DNA of 64,000 nt from Flavobacterium limi. GTDB taxonomy: Bacteria; Bacteroidota; Bacteroidia; Flavobacteriales; Flavobacteriaceae. Below are positions 52,620 through 61,653 of the stretch, piece by piece. Made by a program: the position numbers and the translations under genes. Numbering within the stretch: the first letter of the stretch is position 1; each line of letters begins with the position of its first letter. The DNA lies in assembly GCF_010645075.1 (NCBI RefSeq), contig NZ_JAADZV010000004.1, forward strand, positions 186,001-250,000, in the 5' to 3' direction. Below the pieces are notes generated by a model that searched no databases, had not been told where the DNA came from, and saw nothing but the letters and a program-made list of their open reading frames with translations.

Positions 52620-53008
52620 TGCTTAGCTTAAACAAAGTTCACCACATCGCTATCTTATGCTCCGATTATCAAAAATCTAAAACTTTTTATACCGAAGTTT
52701 TAGGTTTAACTATTATTAGAGAAATATACCGCGAGGAACGTCAGTCTTATAAACTCGACTTAGCTCTAAACGGCACTTATATTGTTGAATTATTTTCATT
52801 CCCAAATCCGCCAAAAAGACCTTCAAGACCTGAAGCTGTTGGATTACGCCATTTGGCTTTTGAAGTGATTAATCTGGAAGAAACAGTTGCTTTTTTGAAT
52901 TCTAAAAATATCGAATCAGAACCCATCCGGATTGATGAAACCACCGAAAAAAGATTTACTTTTATCGCCGATCCAGACTTATTACCAATAGAATTTTATG
53001 AAAGATGA
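52619..53008 (+). CDS. VOC family metalloenzyme (glyoxalase/dioxygenase-like)
   Basis: 129 residues with two beta-alpha-beta-beta-beta modules. Metal-ligand positions are His9 in VHHIAILCSDYQKSK, a Glu in TYIVELFSFP, His80 in LRHLAFEV, and the terminal Glu in LPIEFYE. It resembles the small SMU1112c/YaeR glyoxalase group. The ATG overlaps the stop of the acetyltransferase gene (TAATGC). Confidence 0.9.
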   Translation: MLSLNKVHHIAILCSDYQKSKTFYTEVLGLTIIREIYREERQSYKLDLALNGTYIVELFSFPNPPKRPSRPEAVGLRHLAFEVINLEETVAFLNSKNIESEPIRIDETTEKRFTFIADPDLLPIEFYER

Positions 53009-53191
53009 TGTTCTCATGAAGATTATTCTGTGAGATATTTCGTCGCTATGCTGACAAAAACATACTGAAAGATTTTTCCTATATCCTCAATTTTAACATA
53101 TTATACTGAGTATTTTTTATTTAAAACCCAATTTGATTCTCTAATTTTGTAATCCGCATAAAAAAATGCAATCTACAAAATTTAAAGTCTG

Positions 53192-54469
53192 ATGAACAAA
53201 ACGGCGCAAATTAAAAAAAATCATCAATTTATTAAGTTTCGAAAATTAGTTATTGTTTCTATCTTAATTGGCTTCCTTTCAGCCTTTCTCGGAATATCAT
53301 TAAAAAAAATAACCGAATATTACGAAGAAATCTTCTTTCATGAAGTATCGGTAAATCCGATTTTTTATATCATTTTTCCGGTTTTTGGATTATCTGTAAT
53401 TTATTTTCTAAGACAATATCTTTTTAAGAAAAAAGAAAACAAAGGAATCAAAGAAGTTTTTGAAAGTACCGGATCTAAATCTAAAAATTTACCTTCTTAT
53501 AAAATTCCTTCTCACTTTATCAACGGATTGTTAACTGTTATTTTTGGGGGGTCAACAGGAATAGAAGTTTCTACCGTAGTAGCCACAGCAACAATTGGCT
53601 CCGTAGCTCACGAAAAAGAAAATGTTTTCCGTCAATACAAGACCGAATTAATTTGTGCAGGAGTTGCTGCCGGAGTTACAGCCTTATTCAGCAGCCCAAT
53701 TGCAGGAATTTTATTTGCCTTTGAAGTTATTTCAAGAAAAGTAACCAGAGCATTTATCATATCAAATGTCATAGCGGTTACAATTGCTTTTGGATTACTT
53801 ACTATCCTAAAAGAAGAACCTTTGTTTGCGATCTCAATCACAACCTGGCATTTAAAAGCGATTCCGTATTTTATTCTTTTAGGGATTTTGGCCGGAATGA
53901 ATTCTGTTTATCTGACTCGTTGTGTTTTGTTTTTTAAATCTCAATTCGGAAAAATCGATACGCATTATTACAAAATCATAATTGGATCAGCGGTTTTAAG
54001 TATTTCACTGTTTATTTTTCCGCAATTATACGGCGAGGGATATCATGCAATTAAAACCAGTTTCATTGCTCCAAATCAAATAATGACATTCACTTTAGCC
54101 TTAACTTTTATTGGTATATTGCTTCTAAAACCAATTGTTACATCCATAACATTAGCGTCCGGCGGTGATGGAGGCGTTTTTGCACCAAGTCTTTTTATCG
54201 GGGCTTTTTTAGGATTATTACTGGCTTCTGTTTTAAATACTTTTTTTCAGATTCATGTAATTCCGGTTAACTTTATGATTATCGGAATGGCTGCAGTACT
54301 AAGTGCCAGTATTCACGCACCTTTTACGGCTATATTTCTAGTATGCGGACTCACAAACGATTACACCTTATTTTTCCCGATTCTTGTCGTTTGTTTAATT
54401 TCGAAATACACGGCAAAAATGATTTATCCATATACTGTATATAGTTATTCTTCAGGTTTAGTAAAATAA
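53192..54469 (+). CDS. ClC family chloride channel or exchanger
   Basis: 425 residues with about ten membrane segments. The selectivity regions are FGGSTGIEVSTVVATATIGS (in place of GREGP; Glu is kept), SSPIAGILFAFEV and GGDGGVFAPSLFIGAFLG (GxFxP), and the C-terminal YSYSS end keeps a Tyr near the expected place. ClC proteins move chloride, nitrate or fluoride, often with proton exchange. The HPP gene follows 110 bases downstream. No CBS domains. Confidence 0.92.
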   Translation: MNKTAQIKKNHQFIKFRKLVIVSILIGFLSAFLGISLKKITEYYEEIFFHEVSVNPIFYIIFPVFGLSVIYFLRQYLFKKKENKGIKEVFESTGSKSKNLPSYKIPSHFINGLLTVIFGGSTGIEVSTVVATATIGSVAHEKENVFRQYKTELICAGVAAGVTALFSSPIAGILFAFEVISRKVTRAFIISNVIAVTIAFGLLTILKEEPLFAISITTWHLKAIPYFILLGILAGMNSVYLTRCVLFFKSQFGKIDTHYYKIIIGSAVLSISLFIFPQLYGEGYHAIKTSFIAPNQIMTFTLALTFIGILLLKPIVTSITLASGGDGGVFAPSLFIGAFLGLLLASVLNTFFQIHVIPVNFMIIGMAAVLSASIHAPFTAIFLVCGLTNDYTLFFPILVVCLISKYTAKMIYPYTVYSYSSGLVK

Positions 54470-54579
54470 TTTAAAACTAACAAACTATAGATCAACACAA
54501 TATACAGAACAATAGCCTGCTGCAAAGTATATTTAAAAACATAACGAAAAAAAACAAATAACAAGCAAAAAATTATAAA

Positions 54580-55182
54580 ATGCCTGTTCAAAAAATAAAA
54601 AGAGGATATCGCAAAACACGTTACATTCTTTACAAAGAAACTTTAGTTGATTACAAGGAACATTTTTGGTCCTTTTTAGGATCATTTGCCGGTATTGGAA
54701 TCCTGGCTTATATCCAATCGATGCATTTTTCAGGAAATGATGCGGTTTATTTAATAGGTTCTTTTGGAGCATCAAGTGTGCTTGTATACGGAATAATTCA
54801 GAGTCCGTTTTCCCAGCCACGGAATTTAGTTGGGGGACATTTAGTTTCAGCATTCATTGGTGTTACCGTTCATAAATTGGCCCCGGATATTATATGGATT
54901 GCAGCACCTTTGGCTGTTTCACTGGCTATAATTCTAATGCAGATTACCAAAACTTTACATCCACCAGGAGGCGCAACGGCTCTTATAGCAGTTATTGGAT
55001 CAGACAAAATAAAAGATCTTGGTTATATGTATGTACTTTCTCCGGTGTTAATTGGCGTTTTGATTTTGCTTTTTACAGCATTAATTTTCAACAACATGAC
55101 ATCCAGCAGAACATATCCAAGTCATAGTACTTATCATAAACATTATCACAAAATTCGAAAACGGCTGGCGAAAAAGCAGTAA
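54580..55182 (+). CDS. HPP family integral membrane protein
   Basis: 200 residues with four to five membrane helices. LHPPGGATALIAVIG is the HPP motif that names the family, and GSFGASSVLVYGIIQSPFSQ precedes it. Some HPP proteins transport nitrite in plastids and cyanobacteria; the substrate here is unknown. It is next to a ClC gene, which suggests an anion role (inference). Confidence 0.9.
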   Translation: MPVQKIKRGYRKTRYILYKETLVDYKEHFWSFLGSFAGIGILAYIQSMHFSGNDAVYLIGSFGASSVLVYGIIQSPFSQPRNLVGGHLVSAFIGVTVHKLAPDIIWIAAPLAVSLAIILMQITKTLHPPGGATALIAVIGSDKIKDLGYMYVLSPVLIGVLILLFTALIFNNMTSSRTYPSHSTYHKHYHKIRKRLAKKQ

Positions 55183-55299
55183 CATACTGGTTTTGGAATT
55201 TTTCTATTTTTCTCTAAAATGTTTTCAACAAATCGTATTTACTAATTCATAAATCATAATTTATATTTTACCTTTGACCTCTCAATAAAAACAAAGATT

Positions 55300-55842
55300 A
55301 TGGTTTATAAATTTAGAGTAATTCTAGACGCCGAAGAAGATATTTTTAGAGACATCGCCATTCTTGAAGACGATACGCTTGAAGATTTACACAATGCAAT
55401 CTTCAACGCTTTTGGCTTTGACGGATCAGAAGTGGCTTCATTTTATACTTGTGATGACACCTGGAATCAGGAAGATGAAATTCCGCTTTTTGATACTGGA
55501 GATGTTCCGGGAGAAATAAGAACCATGAGTGATTATCCGTTATCCAGTATTTTAGATAAAGAAAATACCAAGATTATCTACGTTTATGATTTCATCAGTA
55601 TGTGGACTTTCTTAGTGGAATTGGCTGCGATAGAAGATGAGCAAGTTGGAGTTACTTACCCTGAAACTTTATTCTCTCACGGTGAAATGCCATCAGACGC
55701 CATTGAAAAAAACTTTGAAGCTGATGACATGCACAATGATATCTATGGTGAATTTGAAGATGACCTAGATGAAGATGATCTTGATATGTTCGAAGGTGAC
55801 GACAGTTTTGAAGATTTTGGTTTTGAGGAGAATTGGAATTAA
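55300..55842 (+). CDS. Acidic protein of the IS1096 TnpR-passenger (pRiA4b ORF-3-like) family
   Basis: 180 residues. The N-terminal domain VYKFRVILDAEEDIFRDIAI and TLEDLHNAIFNAFGFDGSEV fits the pRiA4b ORF-3/IS1096 passenger TnpR family, which is not a recombinase despite the name. The last 40 residues are very acidic. In Bacteroidota this gene usually stands alone in the chromosome. No other transposon part is nearby. Function unknown. Confidence 0.85.
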   Translation: MVYKFRVILDAEEDIFRDIAILEDDTLEDLHNAIFNAFGFDGSEVASFYTCDDTWNQEDEIPLFDTGDVPGEIRTMSDYPLSSILDKENTKIIYVYDFISMWTFLVELAAIEDEQVGVTYPETLFSHGEMPSDAIEKNFEADDMHNDIYGEFEDDLDEDDLDMFEGDDSFEDFGFEENWN

Positions 55843-55846
55843 CATG

Positions 55847-55883
55847 AAGTTTCTAAGTGCAGAGATCCTAAGACACTGAGTTT
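55847..55883. repeat. Left micro-repeat flank of the four-helix-bundle gene
   Basis: Units ending in CTAAG or CTGAG recur at 7-8 nt: TTTCTAAG, then TGCAGAG, ATCCTAAG and ACACTGAG. It begins 4 bases after the stop of the preceding gene. The right flank (56298-56339) contains the same units inverted. Confidence 0.7.
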
Positions 55884-55935
55884 TATTTTTAGAAGATTTT
55901 TCTTATTTTTAAGTTTAATTTTAAAATATAAATGA

Positions 55936-56295
55936 ATGAGTCATTTTAGAAAAATCTTGGTTTGGCAAAAATCAATTTCCTTAGTTACCAAAATTTATAA
56001 AGTAACACGAACTTTTCCAAAAGAAGAAACTTTTGGATTAACTTCACAAATACGTCGAAGTTCAGTATCAATTCCAAGTAATATTGCAGAAGGATCTGGA
56101 AGAGAAAGCACTAAAGATTTTTTACGATTTTTATATATTTCTCTTGGATCAATTTTTGAAATGCAGACTCAGCTTGAAATTGCTAAAAACATAATTTACA
56201 TAACCGAAGAAGAATTTAACAATTTATATGAGGATAGTCGAGAGATAGAAAGAATGTTAGCGTCGTTAATAAAAAAATTAAAAGACACTATTTAA
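55936..56295 (+). CDS. Four-helix bundle protein (S23/Avd-like)
   Basis: 119 residues. LVWQKSISLVTKIYKVTRTF, FGLTSQIRRSSVSIPSNIAE, GSGRESTKDFLRFLYISLGS and a C-terminal helix IERMLASLIKKLK are the signature of the S23/four-helix-bundle family, first seen in 23S rRNA intervening sequences and related to Avd of diversity-generating retroelements. There is no reverse transcriptase or rRNA here. It is enclosed by inverted 8-nt micro-repeats on both sides. Confidence 0.93.
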   Translation: MSHFRKILVWQKSISLVTKIYKVTRTFPKEETFGLTSQIRRSSVSIPSNIAEGSGRESTKDFLRFLYISLGSIFEMQTQLEIAKNIIYITEEEFNNLYEDSREIERMLASLIKKLKDTI

Positions 56296-56297
56296 AT

Positions 56298-56339
56298 AAC
56301 TTAGTATCTTAGAAACTTAGAATCTCAGTAACTCAAAAT
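56298..56339. repeat. Right micro-repeat flank of the four-helix-bundle gene
   Basis: Reading the minus strand, the 8-nt units TTACTGAG, ATTCTAAG, TTTCTAAG and ATACTAAG follow one another. It fills the spacer from the four-helix-bundle stop to the next ATG. AAGTTTCTAAG is shared, inverted, with the left flank. Confidence 0.75.
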
Positions 56340-57398
56340 ATGATAAACCTTTTCAATACACACATCGAGACTCTGGCGATACATCGCGTAGGAAACAAAA
56401 GCCGAAACGAAGCGATTTTTTTATCGGAACAGCCCTTTAATTTAAATGATGAAATTGTTCCTTTGATAAAAGAATACTTTTTTAAACCATTTAGGGAAAA
56501 AGAAGAAAACTATTATCAGTTTGCACACGAAGTGGATCTGGATTACAATGACATGTTTAAATTTGCAACTGAAATTTTCGCAAATCCTTCCAGTGTTCAG
56601 GAGGTTTCAAAAAAAATTACGAAGCATTTATACGAACAATCAAACCATCCGCACATTAAAAATGGAGAAGTTTATGTAACCTATCTGACTAATTTAAGTA
56701 TTGACAACAACGTTGTTGATGCAATTGGAATTTTTAAAAGTGAGCTGCAATCTGATTTTTTACAATTTGAGGAAAAAGACAGCAACCTTGAAATGATATT
56801 ACAGCAGGGAATCAACCTGAGTAAATTAGATAAAGGATGTCTGATCTTCAACTATAAAAAAGAAGAAGGATACAAAATTTTAACGGTAGACAGCAACCGT
56901 TACGACGCACGTTACTGGCTGGAGCACTTTTTATCTGTGGATGCTTTTGAAGATGAAAATTTCATTACTAAAAAGTATTTGAAATTCTGTCAAAACTTCG
57001 CTAAAGATGTGGTTCTGCCAGCAGAAGACAAGAAAGAAGAAGTAATGTTCATGAACAGATCTGTGAATTATTTCGCTAAAAATGATCAGTTTGAAGAGCA
57101 AAATTTCTTAAATGAAGTATTAGATAACCCTGACTTAATTCCAGAATTTAAAAACTATAAAGTTGACAAAGGAGAAAAATACAGCATCGAAGATGTAACT
57201 TCATTCCCTATTGCAAACGCAGCCGTTTCTGACGCCAGAAAATCGATTAAAAACGTAATTAATCTGGATACTCATATTCAGATTAAAATGGATTTTATTA
57301 ATCCTGAAAGCGCAGAGAAATTTGTCGAAAAAGGCTGGGATGAAGAAAAACAAATGTATTACTACTTAGTATATTTCAATAAAGAAGAAAAAAACTAA
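56340..57398 (+). CDS. Nucleoid-associated protein (NdpA/YejK family)
   Basis: 352 residues, the normal length. The start is IETLAIHRVGNKSRNEAIFL, followed by the family's central FKSELQSDFLQFEEKD and a C-terminal region IKMDFINPESAEKFVEKGWD. It binds the nucleoid; its precise function is not established. It ends at a terminator shared with the convergent receiver gene. Confidence 0.9.
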   Translation: MINLFNTHIETLAIHRVGNKSRNEAIFLSEQPFNLNDEIVPLIKEYFFKPFREKEENYYQFAHEVDLDYNDMFKFATEIFANPSSVQEVSKKITKHLYEQSNHPHIKNGEVYVTYLTNLSIDNNVVDAIGIFKSELQSDFLQFEEKDSNLEMILQQGINLSKLDKGCLIFNYKKEEGYKILTVDSNRYDARYWLEHFLSVDAFEDENFITKKYLKFCQNFAKDVVLPAEDKKEEVMFMNRSVNYFAKNDQFEEQNFLNEVLDNPDLIPEFKNYKVDKGEKYSIEDVTSFPIANAAVSDARKSIKNVINLDTHIQIKMDFINPESAEKFVEKGWDEEKQMYYYLVYFNKEEKN

Positions 57399-57430
57399 GA
57401 AGGATTCATTTTCTATTACTTACTTAAACA

Positions 57431-57465
57431 AAAAACGGCAATTAAATCTAATTGCCGTTTTTTTA
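57431..57465. terminator. Bidirectional rho-independent terminator
   Basis: AAAACGGCAATTA and TAATTGCCGTTTT pair perfectly over four bases, with A-rich and T-rich flanks usable from both strands between convergent genes. Confidence 0.9.
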
Positions 57466-57870
57466 TGATTCAATTTTATTTTTCAGATATTCCAACATCT
57501 GTAACGTTATAGGCTTAGAAAGGAAATCAATAATAATTGGATATTTTTTGGCTTTGTCCAAATCTTCAGGATTAATTGTTGAGGACAAAACAATTACAGG
57601 TATAGAATTAAACTCATCATAATCTGATGATATAAAATGATCTAAAAATTCCCAGCCTCCCATGACCGGCATATTTAAATCCAGAAAAATCAATTGCGGT
57701 TTTTTTATTGACTGATCTTTACCATACTTTAAAGCATTAAAATACGACAATGCTTCTTCACCATTTTGGGCTGTAATGACTAATTCAGAAAAATCTGCCT
57801 TTGAAATTACCTTTTTTGATAGCATTAACGTAATAGGATCGTCATCAATACATAAAATTTGTTTCAGCAT
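57463..57870 (-). CDS. Single-domain response regulator
   Basis: 135 residues with only a receiver domain: ILCIDDDPITLMLSKKVI (acid pocket), the acceptor Asp in LIFLDLNMPVMGGWEFL, VLSSTINPEDLDKA and FLSKPITLQML. There is no output domain, so it signals by protein contact, as in CheY-like relays. It starts 3 bases after the PAS kinase stop, which names its partner. Confidence 0.93.
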   Translation of the reverse strand: MLKQILCIDDDPITLMLSKKVISKADFSELVITAQNGEEALSYFNALKYGKDQSIKKPQLIFLDLNMPVMGGWEFLDHFISSDYDEFNSIPVIVLSSTINPEDLDKAKKYPIIIDFLSKPITLQMLEYLKNKIES

Positions 57871-57873
57871 AAC

Positions 57874-59583
57874 TTAATTTTTAAATACTATGATAAACGA
57901 GGTTCCTTTGTTTACCTCACTTTCAACACTTATCGTTCCACCCATAGTTTCTACCTGGGATTTTACCAGATACAACCCAAGACCTTTACTATCGGGATAA
58001 TTATGAAACCTTTGGTATAACCCAAAAACTTTATCACCGTTTCTCTCTAAATCAATACCAATTCCATTATCAGTAAAGGTCAAAAAAACTTTCTGATCAA
58101 TCTGCTCAGCAGTTATAGAAATTTTTAATTTTCTGTTCTCTGATTTATATTTTATAGAATTGGTCAACAAATTTAGTAATATACTTTCAATATATGCCTT
58201 ATTAGTGTTAAGTAAAGGAACTTTATCCAATTTAAGTTTTATTATTGGCTTATGTGCTTCTATTTGAAATGATAGCTGGCCAAATACATTTTCAAAAACT
58301 TCAGCCAGAGAAACCATTTCTTTCTGCATCGAAGGATTATCTTTTATAATGATAACCTTTACCAGATCATTGATTGTTTCATTGAGCAAGTACGTTGATT
58401 TATAAAAGCCATTAAGAATCTCTTGTAATTCAGGATTATCAATAGGTATGTACTCAATTAAATTTAACAACCCCATCAAATTAGACAATGGAGCTCGCAG
58501 ATTATGTGAAGTTATATAAGAAAACTGTTTTAAATCTTTGTTGTTTTGAGTCAATTCACGGATTAAATGTTCTTTTTCTGTTTCCAGTTTCCTTTCCTCA
58601 GTAATATCCTGTTGAATTGATATCCAATGCGACAAAACACCCTCTGAATTAAAAATTGGAATCATGGAAAAACGAACCCAATACTCCTTTTTATCTTTTC
58701 TGTAACTTATGGTTTCGATTAAACATTCCTTTTCTTCTTTGATGGCTTTTAATACTTTCTTTAATGCTTCAGAATCTGAGTTTGGCCCTTTAAAAACATT
58801 TGGCGACTGCCCCAGGATTTCATCGGATTCGTATCCGGACATCTTGGAAAAAGCAGGGTTTACGTAAACAATCCTCGGAATTTTACCGTCAGTAGAATTT
58901 GCTTCGGTAATTAAGATAGAATCTTTAGACTGGATAATTACAGTTTCTAAAAGTTTAAGCCGCTGTTCCTCTTCTTTTTGCTTTGTGATATCCTGAATAG
59001 CTCCTATCATTCTGATAGCTTTACCATTTTCATCTTTCAAAAGGAAACCTCTGTCCAAAACATATTTATAGCTTCCATCAACACATCTGAAGCGGTACTG
59101 ATCCTGCCATTTCTCGGTTTTCTGCTCAATAAAAGAGTATAATTTAACAGACATTCTGATGCTGTCCTCGGGATGGATTTTATCAAACCACCACTTAGAA
59201 GTTGCCCCTACATCTGACTGCCTGTATCCAAAAACATTTTCGATTCCTTTATTCCATGTAATATAATCTTCCTGGATTCTCCAGTCCCATATGGTATCAC
59301 TTGTAGCTTTTGCAACTATATCGTACTTTTCATTAGACTCTTTAATCTCTTCATTAGTGAGCTGCATTTTCTTTAAAATGGAAATATTCCTACTTTCATT
59401 TTTAGTTAAAATATAATTAAAAATCAACCCCGTAAAAAGTATAAAAAAGATGTCTTTAAGAAAACTAAAATAAAAGAATTCCGTTTTTAGAGCGTAGCAA
59501 ACCAGAAATTTATGACATAAGATAGCCATAAATAACGAAATGATAATATATACCAGCGTAATTTGTTTAGGTTTACTTTTCAT
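57874..59583 (-). CDS. Membrane PAS-domain sensor histidine kinase
   Basis: 569 residues. Two N-terminal membrane helices (about 8-60) precede a PAS domain (about 85-205: TSDTIWDWRIQEDYITWNKG, followed by a PAC motif), a second PAS (about 210-330: DEILGQSPNVFKGPNSDSEA), a HisKA region with His in FSYITSHNLRAPLSNLMGLL, and an ATPase domain (LLNLLTNSIKYKSENRKLKI, DNGIGIDLERNGDKVFGLYQ, SKGLGLYLVKSQVETMGGTI). The signal is unknown. It is cotranscribed with the receiver gene. Confidence 0.94.
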   Translation of the reverse strand: MKSKPKQITLVYIIISLFMAILCHKFLVCYALKTEFFYFSFLKDIFFILFTGLIFNYILTKNESRNISILKKMQLTNEEIKESNEKYDIVAKATSDTIWDWRIQEDYITWNKGIENVFGYRQSDVGATSKWWFDKIHPEDSIRMSVKLYSFIEQKTEKWQDQYRFRCVDGSYKYVLDRGFLLKDENGKAIRMIGAIQDITKQKEEEQRLKLLETVIIQSKDSILITEANSTDGKIPRIVYVNPAFSKMSGYESDEILGQSPNVFKGPNSDSEALKKVLKAIKEEKECLIETISYRKDKKEYWVRFSMIPIFNSEGVLSHWISIQQDITEERKLETEKEHLIRELTQNNKDLKQFSYITSHNLRAPLSNLMGLLNLIEYIPIDNPELQEILNGFYKSTYLLNETINDLVKVIIIKDNPSMQKEMVSLAEVFENVFGQLSFQIEAHKPIIKLKLDKVPLLNTNKAYIESILLNLLTNSIKYKSENRKLKISITAEQIDQKVFLTFTDNGIGIDLERNGDKVFGLYQRFHNYPDSKGLGLYLVKSQVETMGGTISVESEVNKGTSFIIVFKN

Positions 59584-59725
59584 TACTCAAATATAGGCAA
59601 ATAAACCAGACTGAACCAAATTGAAATGTGTTTAAATCTATTGAATTATTACTATTTCGTTAAACTAATTCGTTGGCATTACGTAAACTATCTTCAAAAC
59701 GTTTTTTTTATCAAAATAAAGTGTA

Positions 59726-59733
59726 CCTTTGCG
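59726..59733 (+). promoter_or_regulatory. -7 box of typA
   Basis: TACCTTTG fits TAnnTTTG, 17 bases before the typA ATG, so the untranslated leader is very short. Confidence 0.55.
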
Positions 59734-59750
59734 CCCATTAAAAATCACAG

Positions 59751-61547
59751 ATGGAATCTATTAGAAACATTGCAATTATTGCCCACGTCGATCACGGTAA
59801 AACCACTTTGGTTGATAAAATTATGTATCACTGTCAATTATTTCGTGACAACGAAAACACAGGTGATTTAATTCTTGATAATAACGATTTAGAACGTGAG
59901 AGAGGTATTACTATTACTTCAAAAAACGTTTCTGTTCAATATAAAGGAACAAAAATCAATATTATTGACACTCCAGGTCACGCCGATTTTGGAGGTGAAG
60001 TAGAACGTGTATTGAACATGGCCGATGGTGTATGTTTATTAGTGGATGCCTTTGAAGGTCCTATGCCTCAAACTCGTTTCGTATTACAAAAAGCAATTGA
60101 TTTAGGGCTTAAGCCTTGCGTAGTTATCAATAAAGTTGACAAAGAAAACTGTACACCTGAAGAAGTTCATGAAAAAGTTTTTGATTTGATGTTTGAATTA
60201 GGCGCTACTGAAGAGCAATTAGATTTCCCAACTGTTTATGGTTCAGCTAAAAACAACTGGATGTCTGATGACTGGAAAAATCAAACTGAAAATATTGAGC
60301 CATTATTAGACATGGTTATTGCCAATGTTCCTGCTCCTAAAGTTTCTGAAGGAACTCCGCAAATGCTAATTACATCTTTGGATTTCTCTTCTTTTACAGG
60401 CCGTATCGCAATTGGCCGTCTTGAAAGAGGTGTATTAAAAGAAGGAATGCCAATCTCTCTGGTAAAACGAGATGGAAAAGTAATCAAATCACGAATTAAG
60501 GAATTACACACTTTTGAAGGTCTTGGACGTAAAAAGGTGGAAGAAGTTATAGCTGGTGATATTTGTGCTGTTGTAGGTATTGAAGGCTTTGAAATTGGTG
60601 ACACTATCGCTGATTTTGAAAATCCTGAAGCTTTGCAGACTATTGCTATCGATGAACCAACTATGAGTATGTTGTTTACGATTAACGATTCTCCTTTCTT
60701 TGGTAAAGAAGGTAAATTTGTTACTTCAAGACATATTAGAGAAAGACTGACAAAAGAGTTAGAGAAAAACTTAGCAATGCGTGTTGCTGAAACTGATTCT
60801 GCTGATAAATTTATGGTATTTGGTCGTGGCGTACTTCATTTATCTGTTCTTATAGAAACAATGAGAAGAGAAGGATACGAGCTTCAAATTGGTCAGCCAC
60901 AAGTTATCATCAAAGAAGTTGATGGTGTGAAATGTGAGCCAATTGAGGAATTAACTATTGATTTACCTGAAAACCTTTCTGGTAGAGCAGTTGAATTCGT
61001 AACTATCCGTAAAGGCGAAATGCTTTCTATGGAAGGTAAAGGAGAGCGTATGATTATTAAATTCAACATTCCATCTCGTGGAATTATCGGTTTAAGAAAT
61101 CAATTACTTACTGCAACTGCCGGTGAAGCTATTATGGCACACCGTTTCATTGGATACGAACCATACAAAGGAGAAATTCCTGGGCGTAACAACGGTTCAT
61201 TAATCTCTATGGAAAACGGAAAAGCAATTCCTTATTCTATCGATAAATTACAAGATCGAGGCAAATTCTTCGTTGATCCAAACGAGGATATCTATGAAGG
61301 TCAGGTAATTGGAGAAAACACTCGTAGCGACGATATGACCGTTAACGTTACTAAAACGAAAAAACTTTCTAACGTACGTTCTTCAGGAGCTGATGATAAA
61401 GCGAGAATCATTCCTGCTATCAAATTCTCATTAGAAGAAGCTTTAGAGTATATCCAAAAAGATGAATACGTTGAAGTTACACCAAAATCTCTTCGTTTAA
61501 GAAAGATTTATTTAAGTGAAACTGACAGAAAAAGATATAAAATATAA
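59751..61547 (+). CDS. typA: Ribosome-binding translational GTPase TypA/BipA
   Basis: 598 residues. The G motifs are AHVDHGKTTLVDKIM (P loop), the effector RERGITITSKNVSVQY, DTPGHADFGGEVERV, and VVINKVDKENC. Domain II, III, V and the family's C-terminal domain (KAIPYSIDKLQDRGKFFVDP and TPKSLRLRKIYLSETDRKR) follow. It acts on the ribosome under cold and stress and in 50S assembly. The promoter region is short; TACCTTTG at 59726-59733 is a good -7 box. Confidence 0.97.
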   Translation: MESIRNIAIIAHVDHGKTTLVDKIMYHCQLFRDNENTGDLILDNNDLERERGITITSKNVSVQYKGTKINIIDTPGHADFGGEVERVLNMADGVCLLVDAFEGPMPQTRFVLQKAIDLGLKPCVVINKVDKENCTPEEVHEKVFDLMFELGATEEQLDFPTVYGSAKNNWMSDDWKNQTENIEPLLDMVIANVPAPKVSEGTPQMLITSLDFSSFTGRIAIGRLERGVLKEGMPISLVKRDGKVIKSRIKELHTFEGLGRKKVEEVIAGDICAVVGIEGFEIGDTIADFENPEALQTIAIDEPTMSMLFTINDSPFFGKEGKFVTSRHIRERLTKELEKNLAMRVAETDSADKFMVFGRGVLHLSVLIETMRREGYELQIGQPQVIIKEVDGVKCEPIEELTIDLPENLSGRAVEFVTIRKGEMLSMEGKGERMIIKFNIPSRGIIGLRNQLLTATAGEAIMAHRFIGYEPYKGEIPGRNNGSLISMENGKAIPYSIDKLQDRGKFFVDPNEDIYEGQVIGENTRSDDMTVNVTKTKKLSNVRSSGADDKARIIPAIKFSLEEALEYIQKDEYVEVTPKSLRLRKIYLSETDRKRYKI

Positions 61548-61569
61548 TTTTTCTAAAAATTGAATATAA

Positions 61570-61613
61570 AAATCTCAAATTCCAATTATTATGGAGTTTG
61601 GGATTTTTTTTTA
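61570..61613. terminator. Rho-independent terminator of typA
   Basis: AATCTCAAA pairs with TTTGGGATT (one G-T pair), followed by a run of T. Confidence 0.75.
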
Positions 61614-61653
61614 ATATTACTACAATACCTGAAATTTAAAATTAAAAGCAATA

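Noticed and set aside
55300..56295. Possible transposon or diversity-generating retroelement
   Set aside because: The TnpR-passenger-family protein is not a recombinase, and no reverse transcriptase, template/variable repeat pair or transposase is visible near the Avd-like gene.
60281..60604. Long open frame antisense to typA, and similar frames antisense to other genes (for example 18381-18719, 25255-25590)
   Set aside because: They are shadows of well-supported genes on the other strand, with no recognisable domain or start context.
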